From Symbiodinium natans (Eukaryota; Sar; Dinophyceae; Suessiales; Symbiodiniaceae), in the NCBI GenBank assembly GCA_905221605.1, contig CAJNDS010001407.1, forward strand, positions 1 to 12,500: a DNA stretch of 12,500 nucleotides. The letters are read 5' to 3'. The notes under the pieces are model-generated. The model was given only the letters and a program-made list of their open reading frames with translations. It had not been told where the DNA came from and ran no database searches. The position numbers were made by a program, and so were the translations under genes. This document shows positions 1 through 5,864 of this stretch, piece by piece (within the stretch, counting starts at the first letter, position 1; each line of letters begins with the position of its first letter).

Positions 1-228
1 TAGTCGATGTGGCGGAGCAGCTCCAGACATGAGGAACTGTTAAAATTCTCACGATGTGCATTGCATGTGTTAGTGTACAATTTCAAGCGAGGTGCTCTGC
101 GCAGATTCGAGTTGAAGGCTCCAACAGGCTCCCAAAACTTTGAACAGGCGTACCAAAATACGTGACATCCTGTGATGCGTACACCTTTTCCTTTGCTCAA
201 GAGCGGACATCCTAGGGGCGCAGCTTTT
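1..228. other. No supported gene; left edge
   Basis: I see no convincing exon here. A stop-free frame opens on the + strand from 172 and one lies on the minus strand at 70-279, but both get their peptide repeats from the 27-bp tandem pair that follows. The stretch 340-365 is a short AT-rich run. Confidence 0.4.
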
Positions 229-282
229 CCCATCTCCACGTTGTTTCGGCATGCGCCCATCTCCATGTTGTTTCGGCATGCA
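229..282. repeat. 27-bp tandem duplication, two copies
   Basis: Two adjacent 27-bp units (229-255 and 256-282) agree at 25 of 27 positions. The core is CCATCTCCA[C/T]GTTGTTTCGG followed by CATGC. Because 27 is divisible by three, every frame through it reads as a 9-residue peptide repeat on either strand, so the repeat is not by itself evidence of coding. Confidence 0.9.
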
Positions 283-699
283 CGATTACGGGGGGCTCCC
301 GAGCGTGAGTTGGAAAGCTGCGGAGAGCAACCATTCCAAAGTAAAATTATATAATAATTGTATATTGCCTTTCCGTTTTCAGGAACTATGATGAATTCTG
401 ATGCATTCATCCAGGCCACTCCACAACAGCGCAGCAAGTCAGGGACTGGGTGGCCATCCAAAGAAGCCGTGGGGGGCATGATCGCGTATTCACCAAGTTC
501 CCCTAAACTTTATCTGGAGCCTGTGAGGCCCCACGTCAACATACAACAAAAGCATTCAGGGCTGACACATGTGATTCTGTCGTGTTTGTGACGTTGTTCT
601 TGGGCTTTGTCGGGCAATGGTGGCCTGCAGGGGCAGCGTGCTATCTCACGTTGTCCTGAGGTCCCAGCCGAAGAAGCTTCAAAAGTGGAGCCCCCAGCC

Positions 700-1072
700 A
701 TGGTCGACACAGCGGCCGACACAGCGGCCGACACAGCGGCCGACAAACCGGCCGACACAGTGGCCGACGCGGCCGACAACACGTCGGCCTCGGCAGCGCA
801 GGCGGCGCCCGATTCAATACCAGCATCAGTGCCGGCCCCATGGATATCGACGAATATGGAGAGCTTGCAATTGTGGCCCTTCGTAAGTCCTTCTTGTTCA
901 TGCATGCTCTGCGCCGAGGCGGACTCAACCTCAGAGGTCGCACTTTGCACAGGGTTTGAAAAAGTTTGGCATGTCGGCCAGCGTTCTGAGCGTTTGTCTG
1001 GGAAGTTGGGAACCTCGGCAGGCATCTTTTGTTAAGTTCATTGAAGATCATTACCAGCGGCAGTTGTGCTAA
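700..1072 (+). CDS. Candidate two-exon gene, Ala/Asp-rich N-terminus, unknown function
   Basis: Not recognised. Proposed exon 1 is 700-882. The ATG at 700 has a good context (GCCATGG), and 61 codons follow, rich in Ala, Asp, Thr and Pro because they run through a 12-bp repeat. Codons starting with G are very frequent. The exon ends at a GTAAGT donor at 883 in phase 0. Exon 2 starts after a CACAG|G acceptor at 953, also phase 0, giving a 70-bp intron. It runs GLKKFGMSASVLSVCLG and onward to TAA at 1070-1072. The product would be about 100 residues. Exon 1 could extend upstream to an acceptor-like CTGCAG|G at 631. Two things weaken the call: all frames are open across the repeat, including 171- and 205-codon frames on the minus strand, and a second + frame from the ATG at 840 looks equally protein-like. 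Confidence 0.35.
705..779. repeat. 12-bp tandem repeat, about five units plus a degenerate tail
   Basis: Units of CGACACAGCGGC start at 705, 717 and 729 (identical), then 741 and 753 with one to three changes. A 9-bp variant and degenerate sequence continue to 779. The unit encodes A-A-D-T in the frame of the candidate gene and H-S-G-R in the next frame. It accounts for the long open frames on both strands here. Confidence 0.9.
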
Positions 1073-1095
1073 GAGGATTCCGCCGCTGTCGGGAC

Positions 1096-1540
1096 TTTTC
1101 TGCTTTGCCATGGCTGTAAGACTCGTGGATGCCGTGGCTGTCCTCCTTTTCTGCTTTGCATATGGTAGGTGTAGCTCGTACAGCCAGGGCTTCGCAAAAC
1201 AACAAAACTCCCTGGCTGTAGGACTCCATACCTGTGGGCCAAAGCTATGCAAAAACAAACGCCTTCAGCACGGGCGGAAGTGTTTTTTTTGCTTTGCCGT
1301 GGCTCAAAACTTTTGCATTGCATGGGCTGTCCGCCCATGCTGTGTTTTGTTGCCTAGCCCTGGCTGAAAGGGAGCCTTGCAGCCATGTCTAAATGAACAA
1401 GTAGGCTTCCCCAAGGGCTGGAGGTGTTCTTTTTTGCATTACCCTGGCTGTTTGAGCTGCGTGTACCAGTACCATATGCAAGGAAGTAAAATTAAAACTG
1501 CCATTTTCTGTACGGAACCTACAGCCACGGCAAAGCAAAA
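1096..1540. repeat. Cluster of a short TTTTGCTTTGC-TGGCTGTA repeat in both orientations
   Basis: A motif close to TTTTCTGCTTTGCC followed by RTGGCTGTAGGACTC recurs about eight times in 450 bp. Plus copies or half-copies start near 1096, 1131, 1147, 1210, 1283, 1310, 1342 and 1430. A clear inverted copy lies at 1520-1540, whose reverse complement TTTTGCTTTGCCGTGGCTGT matches the 1096 copy almost exactly. The clustering and mixed orientation suggest a fold-back or miniature inverted-repeat element, or nested insertions. No transposase, target-site duplication or clear element ends were found. Confidence 0.7.
1179..1220. repeat. Perfect 11-bp inverted repeat (hairpin)
   Basis: TACAGCCAGGG at 1179-1189 and CCCTGGCTGTA at 1210-1220 are exact reverse complements around a 20-base A-rich loop. 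Both arms are copies of the TGGCTGTA core of the surrounding repeat cluster, so the hairpin is a head-to-head pair of that repeat. There is no T-run after it, so it is not called a terminator. Confidence 0.75.
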
Positions 1541-1560
1541 GGACAAACCTCCGCAAGGCA

Positions 1561-1640
1561 AATCTGAGCGCCTGACTGCCTGAATTGTTTGACCGACTGT
1601 CTGTCTGGCCATCTGACTGTTTGACTGTCTGGTTTTTTGC
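1561..1640. repeat. Degenerate GACTGTCTG-type simple repeat and acceptor-like pyrimidine tract
   Basis: Imperfect runs of GACTGTCTG and GACTGCCTG units lead into GGTTTTTTGCTTGTGCAG, ending at 1648. The end resembles a 3' splice site. It is immediately followed by ATGATG and, 20 bases on, by the ATG of the next candidate coding frame. Confidence 0.5.
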
Positions 1641-1667
1641 TTGTGCAGATGATGCCCGCGCTGTCGA

Positions 1668-2021
1668 ATGTTAATAAGAGTAGTAGTGAGCCGTACGCAA
1701 AAGCAAATAACAACCGCAATAGTATTAGTAGTGGTAGCAGTCGTATTGGTCGCATCGAAAGTCGCAGGCTCCAGTGACGTCGACGTCGTCAGCAACCGTG
1801 AAGAAGACGGAGGCCCAGCGCCAATCAATGCCAGTCACATGTTCCTAGACTGCTCATCTGATTTTGCGCGTACAGGACGGCAAGTGGAAAGTCGATACCG
1901 GGTGCCGACATTTTGTATGTTTAGCTCTGTTTCTGTTACAGGTGCAGCTACTTTCTCGCATGACACAGCTGAGCCTCTGCCAGGTACATTGATCACAGGA
2001 CTAAGGACCCTAATCGCCTAG
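1668..2021 (+). CDS. Candidate small single-pass membrane protein, unknown function
   Basis: A complete 117-codon frame runs from ATG at 1668 to TAG at 2019-2021. Nearly 40 percent of codons begin with G, a coding-like bias. The N-terminus has a basic stretch then a hydrophobic run, about residues 14-30 (ITTAIVLVVVAVVLVAS), predicted as a signal anchor. An acidic polar segment follows, with one N-A-S glycosylation sequon near residue 54. No domain was recognised. The ATG is 20 bases after an acceptor-like GTGCAG, so it could be an internal Met of a longer spliced gene. Caution: the Val-rich run comes from an AGT/GGT-like trinucleotide tract (about 1675-1745), which is Ser-rich in another frame, and the 3' part overlaps the first W-K-V-D motif in a different frame. 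Both cannot be coding as drawn. Confidence 0.33.
   Translation: MLIRVVVSRTQKQITTAIVLVVVAVVLVASKVAGSSDVDVVSNREEDGGPAPINASHMFLDCSSDFARTGRQVESRYRVPTFCMFSSVSVTGAATFSHDTAEPLPGTLITGLRTLIA
1876..1983 (+). CDS. Candidate exon with WKVDT motif, copy 1
   Basis: A stop-free frame begins after the acceptor-like GCGTACAG|G at 1875 and opens directly with DGKWKVDTGC (1876-1905). It continues 36 codons to CTGCCAG|GTACAT, a plausible donor at 1984, and remains in phase 0 at both ends. This is the first of four + strand segments with the same motif between 1876 and 3140. The function is unknown. The V-D-T-G string resembles the aspartic-protease active-site triad, but the hydrophobic context expected for that family is absent. 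It conflicts in frame with the 117-codon frame covering the same bases. Confidence 0.35.
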
Positions 2022-2060
2022 AGGCATGCGCGCAATTCGTTTCTGTTCCGCTCTGAAGCG

Positions 2061-2080
2061 TGCCTGACACTGCCTGACAC
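2061..2080. repeat. Perfect 10-bp tandem duplication
   Basis: TGCCTGACAC occurs twice without spacer. It is one of several lag-10 duplications in the window. Confidence 0.9.
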
Positions 2081-2281
2081 GGTCCACTATGTGCCAGCGC
2101 CTGCGCAGAGCCGACGCTCCGTCTTGGACACCGAGCTCCCGGTGTCAGGGGTTACTAGCCGCAGGGAGCTTGGAGACAAGCTTGGAACTGGAACGAGTGT
2201 GAGACAAGAATGCACAGACCGCCCAAACTGTGCATAACTGTGCTGCGTTCTGCAGAGTCGGTGTTGGAAATGTGCCAGCAG

Positions 2282-2418
2282 GAAGTGAGCGTGACGAAGA
2301 GGGCAAGTTCAAAGTTGACACTTCGTGCCCCAGAGCACGGAGCAGAGAGCCATCCGACAGAACTCGTTCACCGATCGCCCAAGTCTTCTCTCACTTCACG
2401 ACATATCATGACATTCTG
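2282..2418 (+). CDS. Candidate exon with FKVDTSC motif, copy 2
   Basis: It lies within a stop-free + frame spanning 2230-2610. The proposed exon begins after GCCAGCAG|G (acceptor at 2281) and carries EGKFKVDTSC at 2299-2328, then an Arg/Ser-rich segment. It ends at a GTAGGT donor at 2419, or four bases later at AG|GTACAT. Its KVDTSC codons (aaa gtt gac act tcg tgc) differ from copy 4 (aag gtg gac aca tcg tgc) only at third positions, which is why I favour coding. Downstream in the same frame the peptide becomes a C-W-D repeat produced by a 9-bp tandem repeat, presumably outside the exon. No family was recognised. Confidence 0.4.
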
Positions 2419-2472
2419 GTAGGTACATCAACCATCGGACCGGTCCGGGGCCGCAGCCGGAACCGGAAGCGC

Positions 2473-2510
2473 TGTTGGGATTGTTGGGATTGTTGGGCCA
2501 TGTTGGGCCA
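2473..2510. repeat. 9-10-bp tandem repeat, four units
   Basis: TGTTGGGAT occurs at 2473 and 2482, then the variant TGTTGGGCCA at 2491 and 2501. It looks like a slippage-type array. Confidence 0.9.
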
Positions 2511-2778
2511 CTGCAGTGTAGAGACCATGACTGACCTCAGGAGGTATGATCAGGAGTCGGATGTAAAGCCCCCACCCCTGGGCCTTGGTTTCTCCATTCA
2601 ATACATATAAACGTATAGTAGTTTTCATGTTTCTTCATCTCATGTCGGTGCATTCAAGATTGATCCCGAAAGTGTTTTCACTTCGTAGTGTACAGTGACG
2701 TGCCTGCTGTTGGACTTGTTAGCTTCCAGCGGTCATCAGCGTCAGAAGTTGTCCGCTGTGGGTTCACTGTGCGCCAAG

Positions 2779-2877
2779 GCGAGGTGGACCGCCTGGAAGG
2801 TCGACGCTCGGTCCTGGGGTGCCCCGGCACCGAGAATTTCGAGTGGCCTATGCCACGTATGCCAAGAAGCCCTGCAG
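2779..2877 (+). CDS. Weak candidate exon with WKVD motif, copy 3
   Basis: The frame opens after GCGCCAAG|G at 2778 and reads A-R-W-T-A-W-K-V-D-A-R-S, with WKVD at 2794-2805. The segment could run to CCTGCAG at 2877, and the surrounding frame is stop-free from 2695 to 3042. Its GCCTGGAAGGT is shared exactly with copy 4 (3117-3127). The residues after WKVD (A-R-S-W) depart from the D-T-x-C of the others, and the upstream region is not pyrimidine-rich. This is therefore the least certain of the four copies. A second + frame (2688-2951) is also open here. Confidence 0.25.
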
Positions 2878-3079
2878 AATATCCGGTCCTGCTCCTCCCT
2901 CTCGGAAGCTTTCCCTGTCACTTTCGTCTCCTTTCATGCGAGCTTTCCTGAGGGGGCCAGAGCGGGTGGCTCCGTCCGCCTCTGTGCGGAAGGTGCCGAT
3001 GCAGTGTGCTCACCATCACATTCCGAAATGTCACGGTCATAGTCTTATACAAGTCTTCTTTCTCTTCATTCTCTTCCAG

Positions 3080-3308
3080 ACCCCCAGTTTCGCTTGATCC
3101 TTTGGAGGATGGCGGCGCCTGGAAGGTGGACACATCGTGCACCTGCCGAGTAGCACACGGTAGCACACAGTACCACTCAGTAGAGCCCAGAATTCTCTTT
3201 GGCTCCCTACGGTTCTCCGCGCTGCTCTCCGAAGTACTCATTTTGACTCATTATTGGCCGATGGTTAACCCGCATGAACCCGTGTTGTCTTTCAGCGCCT
3301 CTGCAAAG
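3080..3308 (+). CDS. Candidate exon with WKVDTSC motif, copy 4
   Basis: A pyrimidine-rich tract (3046-3076) ends in TTCCAG at 3079, a good 3' splice site. The following frame reads PPVSLDPLEDGGAWKVDTSC (motif at 3108-3140) and stays open to a possible AAAG|GTACAT donor at 3309. Three 10-bp tandem units at 3151-3180 sit inside it, so the real exon may end earlier. An internal acceptor-like TCTTTCAG at 3295 starts an alternative exon in another frame. The function is unknown. With copies 1 and 2 it suggests an exon duplicated in tandem, or a repeat-containing protein. Confidence 0.38.
3151..3180. repeat. 10-bp tandem repeat, three units
   Basis: The units are TAGCACACGG, TAGCACACAG and TACCACTCAG, so the array degrades from left to right. 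It is one of the lag-10 duplications. Confidence 0.85.
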
Positions 3309-3380
3309 GTACATCGGCTACCGCACGGGTGACACTGGGAACCTGACCAGAAAGGAGGTGTCATGCCACCTTCTCTACTG
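3296..3380 (+). CDS. Candidate internal exon between TCTTTCAG and GTATGC
   Basis: It is bounded by the acceptor-like TTGTCTTTCAG (ends 3295) and the donor-like CTG|GTATGC (3381). Only one of three frames is open across it, reading PLQRYIGYRTGDTGNLTRKE and then V-S-C-H-L-L-Y-W. The next 145 bases are GT- and pyrimidine-rich and end in GTGTCCAG, as an intron would. The phase does not join cleanly to the open frame of the next candidate exon: this one ends in phase 2 and that one needs phase 1. One boundary is therefore wrong or the exons are unrelated. No domain was recognised. Confidence 0.35.
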
Positions 3381-3393
3381 GTATGCTAGTGAC

Positions 3394-3526
3394 GTGCATG
3401 TCCGTGTGTGCTTCTGCGTTGTGTCTGTCCGTCGTCTGTGCGCGTTGTCTGTATGCGTGCCTATTTATTGTTTCATCCTGTCTGCTCCGTGTGTTTGTGT
3501 GCCCGTGTGTGTCCGTGTGTGTCCAG
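3394..3526. other. GT/pyrimidine-rich intron-like spacer
   Basis: Dense GTGTGT, CTGTC and CCGTGTG runs on the + strand, almost free of A, end in GTGTGTCCAG at 3526. It looks like a polypyrimidine and branch region of an intron, or a decayed (GT)n microsatellite. Confidence 0.5.
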
Positions 3527-3589
3527 GTCCAGCTCTGTTGCAAAAGAAGGAGATGGGAGATGAAGTCGAGTTCGCCTTGAAAGCAAGGG
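3527..3589 (+). CDS. Candidate short exon
   Basis: After GTGTCCAG (3526) one frame reads ALLQKKEMGDEVEFALKA, charged and helix-like. It meets a GTGAGG donor-like site near 3589-3594. Another + frame stops within 12 codons. The exon is short (about 21 codons), so the evidence is mainly the flanking signals. No family was recognised. Confidence 0.3.
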
Positions 3590-3650
3590 TGAGGATGCTA
3601 GAGTTGCCAAGGTTTGCATAATTACTGAAGTTCACATGCCCTCAATGTAA

Positions 3651-3791
3651 CAGCTGGCTCTGTGTGATCTAAAAGGTCCAGAAAAACAATGGTTGCTGCT
3701 TAGACTTTCACGGGTCAGCAGCAGGGCCTGGCGCATTGCCGGGTCTCAGGCATCCGGCGAGCTTCGCAAAGTTGCCCGCAAGACCCTTCAA
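3651..3791 (+). CDS. Stop-free fragment ending ELRKVARKTLQ-stop, weak exon candidate
   Basis: A 46-codon run between stops has no ATG and ends in TAG at 3789-3791. An acceptor-like GGGTCTCAG|G at 3749 would give a short terminal exon, A-S-G-E-L-R-K-V-A-R-K-T-L-Q-stop. Length is well within chance, so this is recorded only because of the AG|G boundary. Confidence 0.18.
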
Positions 3792-3926
3792 TAGCGGGCC
3801 ACAGAAGAGGGCCAGTCGTCGGCCTCGAAAACATTCGAAAACCCTGGGAATGAAAAGTCAATGATCAGGATCAGTTTCAACATGGAACGAAGCCGCCGGA
3901 AGACGTGAGAAGCAACTTGGTTCTAG

Positions 3927-4169
3927 AAACTTCGAAGCGCCCACAAAGCTGGAATCTGGAAGGGCAAGTTTGCATATCTAGAAAATCCGAATGAACATTT
4001 GTTGAATCTGCAAAGTGAACTCATGCACAGGATCGCGTTGAGCAAGCTCTGGGATGCGTGCATATTTGGTCACAGTGTTCTCGGCTTCCCGAACTTTCAG
4101 TTTCACGGTCGTGTCTCGGAAACAGAATCCGTGCAGCAACGTTTGAGAACGAAGTTTGCAACTTGCTGA
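3927..4169 (+). CDS. 80-codon stop-free segment, possible exon (strand uncertain)
   Basis: The + frame from just after TTCTAG (3926) to TGA at 4167-4169 is open for 80 codons. It has a mixed, globular-looking composition, for example GKFAYLENPNEHLLNLQSEL. It has no upstream ATG, so it would need splicing. The minus strand in the same codon register (3978-4196, 72 codons from ATG) is equally protein-like, and first-position G is unremarkable on both strands. I cannot decide the strand, and chance remains a fair explanation. Confidence 0.22.
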   Translation, partial: KLRSAHKAGIWKGKFAYLENPNEHLLNLQSELMHRIALSKLWDACIFGHSVLGFPNFQFHGRVSETESVQQRLRTKFATC

Positions 4170-4223
4170 TTGTTTGTTTTGGCAATACAAACGCAAAACA
4201 ACATAGGCGAAACTGATGCACCT

Positions 4224-4489
4224 TTGTCTGTCTCTGTCTCTCTTTCACACTCATTCTCTCACATGATCTTCTGGAGGCTTCCGAGCCTGATGCGGCCTAT
4301 GCGGACCCGGCAGATAAAAAGTACAGCCACGAGGCAATGGATGCTCGGGCCCAAACTCCCCACAATGCATGACACGATATGCGCCATCCCTTTCTCCCGC
4401 AGTCTCTCTCCGTATCTATCTCTCTCCCTCTCTCTTTCCCTCTCAGTTTCTTTCTCTTCAAGTCTTCTGCTTTGTTTTTTTTCTTTCAG
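4224..4489. other. Pyrimidine-rich blocks ending in a strong 3' splice-like signal
   Basis: A CT-rich run at 4224-4262 and a longer one from about 4384 contain repeated TCTCTC and CCCTCTC. The second terminates in TTTGTTTTTTTTCTTTCAG at 4489. It is the best polypyrimidine-AG on the + strand in this window. Bases 4265-4380 between the runs show nothing else. Confidence 0.55.
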
Positions 4490-4594
4490 GAGCTGAAGGT
4501 CGCAAACGGCCGGCCGCAGGATGTGGACCCGGCCAGGAAGCTCCGATGTGCATTGTCTGCATGCTCTGCATGCCGTACCGTCCACAGCCACTGA
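4490..4594 (+). CDS. Candidate terminal exon, Cys-containing C-terminus
   Basis: It starts right after CTTTCAG|G at 4489 in phase 0 and reads ELKVANGRPQDVDPARKLRC, then A-L-S-A-C-S-A-C-R-T-V-H-S-H and TGA at 4592-4594. The C-A-L-S-A-C-S-A-C spacing arises partly from a 9-bp duplication (CTGCATGCT/CTGCATGCC, 4558-4575). No metal-binding family was recognised. The strong acceptor is the main support. The upstream exon it would join was not identified. Confidence 0.38.
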   Translation, partial: ELKVANGRPQDVDPARKLRCALSACSACRTVHSH

Positions 4595-5325
4595 GCCACT
4601 CTGAGCCCTGCTCCAGCGACTGTTTTGCACAGCGCCGAATGGCAGGTCTAGCTGCGTTTGGCTTGCCGTAGTTTCCTTGTGCTCTGAAAATGGTGTTGAC
4701 GCCAACCTCCTGCGCTGTGGGCAACCTTCCGTGACGCCACCCTTTGCCAACAGTGCAGAGAAAAGGAGACAGCCGCCCTACAAATGTCAAGAACTGGTCA
4801 CAACGGTTTCAAAAATCGGTAAACAGCCTGAGCTTTGGTGAAGCCCTTGCAAGTTGGAGAAGTAGCAAGGATGCGCGGCGTCAAAGAAGTCGGTAGCGGG
4901 GCTTACTTCAACGCTTACCTCGTCGGTGTTTAGAAGGCAAGTGCGGCAAGTGAGGCAATCAAGGCATGACCATATGGCGCACGCTGGCGCGCGCGACCCG
5001 ACTTATGACCGTCGCGACGTTGAGTCGCATATAGTCGCATCGACAGGAGGGAGCTCTACTTGTCGGAGGAGGACTTCCAGGCAGGCGGTCTTAGCATCTT
5101 CCCATGCATCCCACACTTGACCGTTGCTCGTCACATTGTGCTGCCCTTTTCAGCTACTGTGCCCGGAAAAAGTTAGGCACAGGGAGTTCAAGCCTTAAAC
5201 TTTATGTCCCGGTTCTCAGAAAACATGTTCTTAGTGTTTTCGTTGCTCGCTACTGTGTATGTGCTGTGTAATTGGAGCTCACTCTGGCCTGTCGTTATTG
5301 TCGGTCAGTGTCCCTGTGGCTACCT
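4595..5325. other. No supported gene
   Basis: Short frames exist on both strands (for example minus 4458-4790), but none has splice-like boundaries or a codon signal. A 9-bp tandem array sits at 4936-4962. I see no RNA gene or promoter. Confidence 0.4.
4936..4962. repeat. 9-bp tandem repeat, three units
   Basis: The units are GGCAAGTGC, GGCAAGTGA and GGCAATCAA, followed by GGCATGACC as a decayed fourth. They encode an R-Q-V repeat in one + frame. Confidence 0.8.
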
Positions 5326-5401
5326 TCTCTGACTTGTGTGTGATCTGGTTGTTTCAGTGTTTATCTCTGACTTGTGTGTGATCTGGTTGTTTCAGTGTTT
5401 A
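5326..5401. repeat. Perfect 38-bp tandem duplication carrying an acceptor-like end
   Basis: Bases 5326-5363 and 5364-5401 are identical at all 38 positions. Each copy begins TCTCTGACTTGTGTG and ends GGTTGTTTCAGTGTTTA, so each carries a TTTCAG acceptor-like site. Perfect identity implies a recent event, or an assembly artefact. Confidence 0.95.
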
Positions 5402-5720
5402 CAGTTGCAACACCACATGACTGCATGAATGCGGGACTGCAAGTTCGTGCGCTGATTGCGCATGGGACCGAAACGGGGTCAAATCCATTCTCCTTGATAT
5501 GGCACTTGCCGAGGCGTATGCCATTTTGTAATCATGAGTTTCCGTTCGTGGGTACACCCTGAATTCAGTTCACTCCTGATTGTCACCGTCGTCAGTTTTG
5601 TGCTTGCTCCCTGTGCTTGGTGCTATCTTTCTCATGCCCACTGGCCATACACTTTGTTGTTGCGGGAAGTTCTGACCACCTCAATGGTTGCTGCAAGCGG
5701 GGCTACATCGCTTGTAGCAG

Positions 5721-5864
5721 GGCCATCAGCATCGGCAACAGCACGCAGACCGTGAGGCAGTGTTCGGCATGGCCTCGGCGGACTTCCTGAAGCAGCCAAA
5801 GTGGAAACAGCAAAATGCGAAGAAGGCGTGCTCTGAGCCGGATGGCTTGTTTCCAAGCCTGTGA
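5721..5864 (+). CDS. Candidate terminal exon, QQHADREAVFGMASADFL...
   Basis: It follows TTGTAGCAG|G (5720) in phase 0 and is open for 47 codons to TGA at 5862-5864. It contains A-D-R-E-A-V-F-G-M-A-S-A-D-F-L-K-Q-P-K-W-K-Q-Q-N-A. The composition is hydrophilic and lysine/glutamine-rich. An internal ATG lies at 5769. The AG|G junction fits the usual dinoflagellate pattern. The tract upstream is not strongly pyrimidine-rich. No family was recognised. A minus-strand frame (5632-5877) overlaps it. Confidence 0.3.
   Translation, partial: GHQHRQQHADREAVFGMASADFLKQPKWKQQNAKKACSEPDGLFPSL

Noticed and set aside
641-1258. 205-codon minus-strand open frame, the longest in the window
   Set aside because: Its length depends on the 12-bp GC-rich repeat, which lacks stops in every frame; the rest crosses the repeat cluster and shows no domain.
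1891-1905. V-D-T-G as a retroviral-type aspartic-protease active site
   Set aside because: The hydrophobic residues expected around D-T-G are absent, and the parallel copies read D-T-S and D-A-R.
3978-4254. Two minus-strand frames (72 and 77 codons)
   Set aside because: They overlap each other and the + frame 3927-4169; no evidence separates them from chance.
5513-5529. Relic of the dinoflagellate spliced leader (GCCATTTTG)
   Set aside because: Only nine bases match and the following GGCTCAAG is missing.
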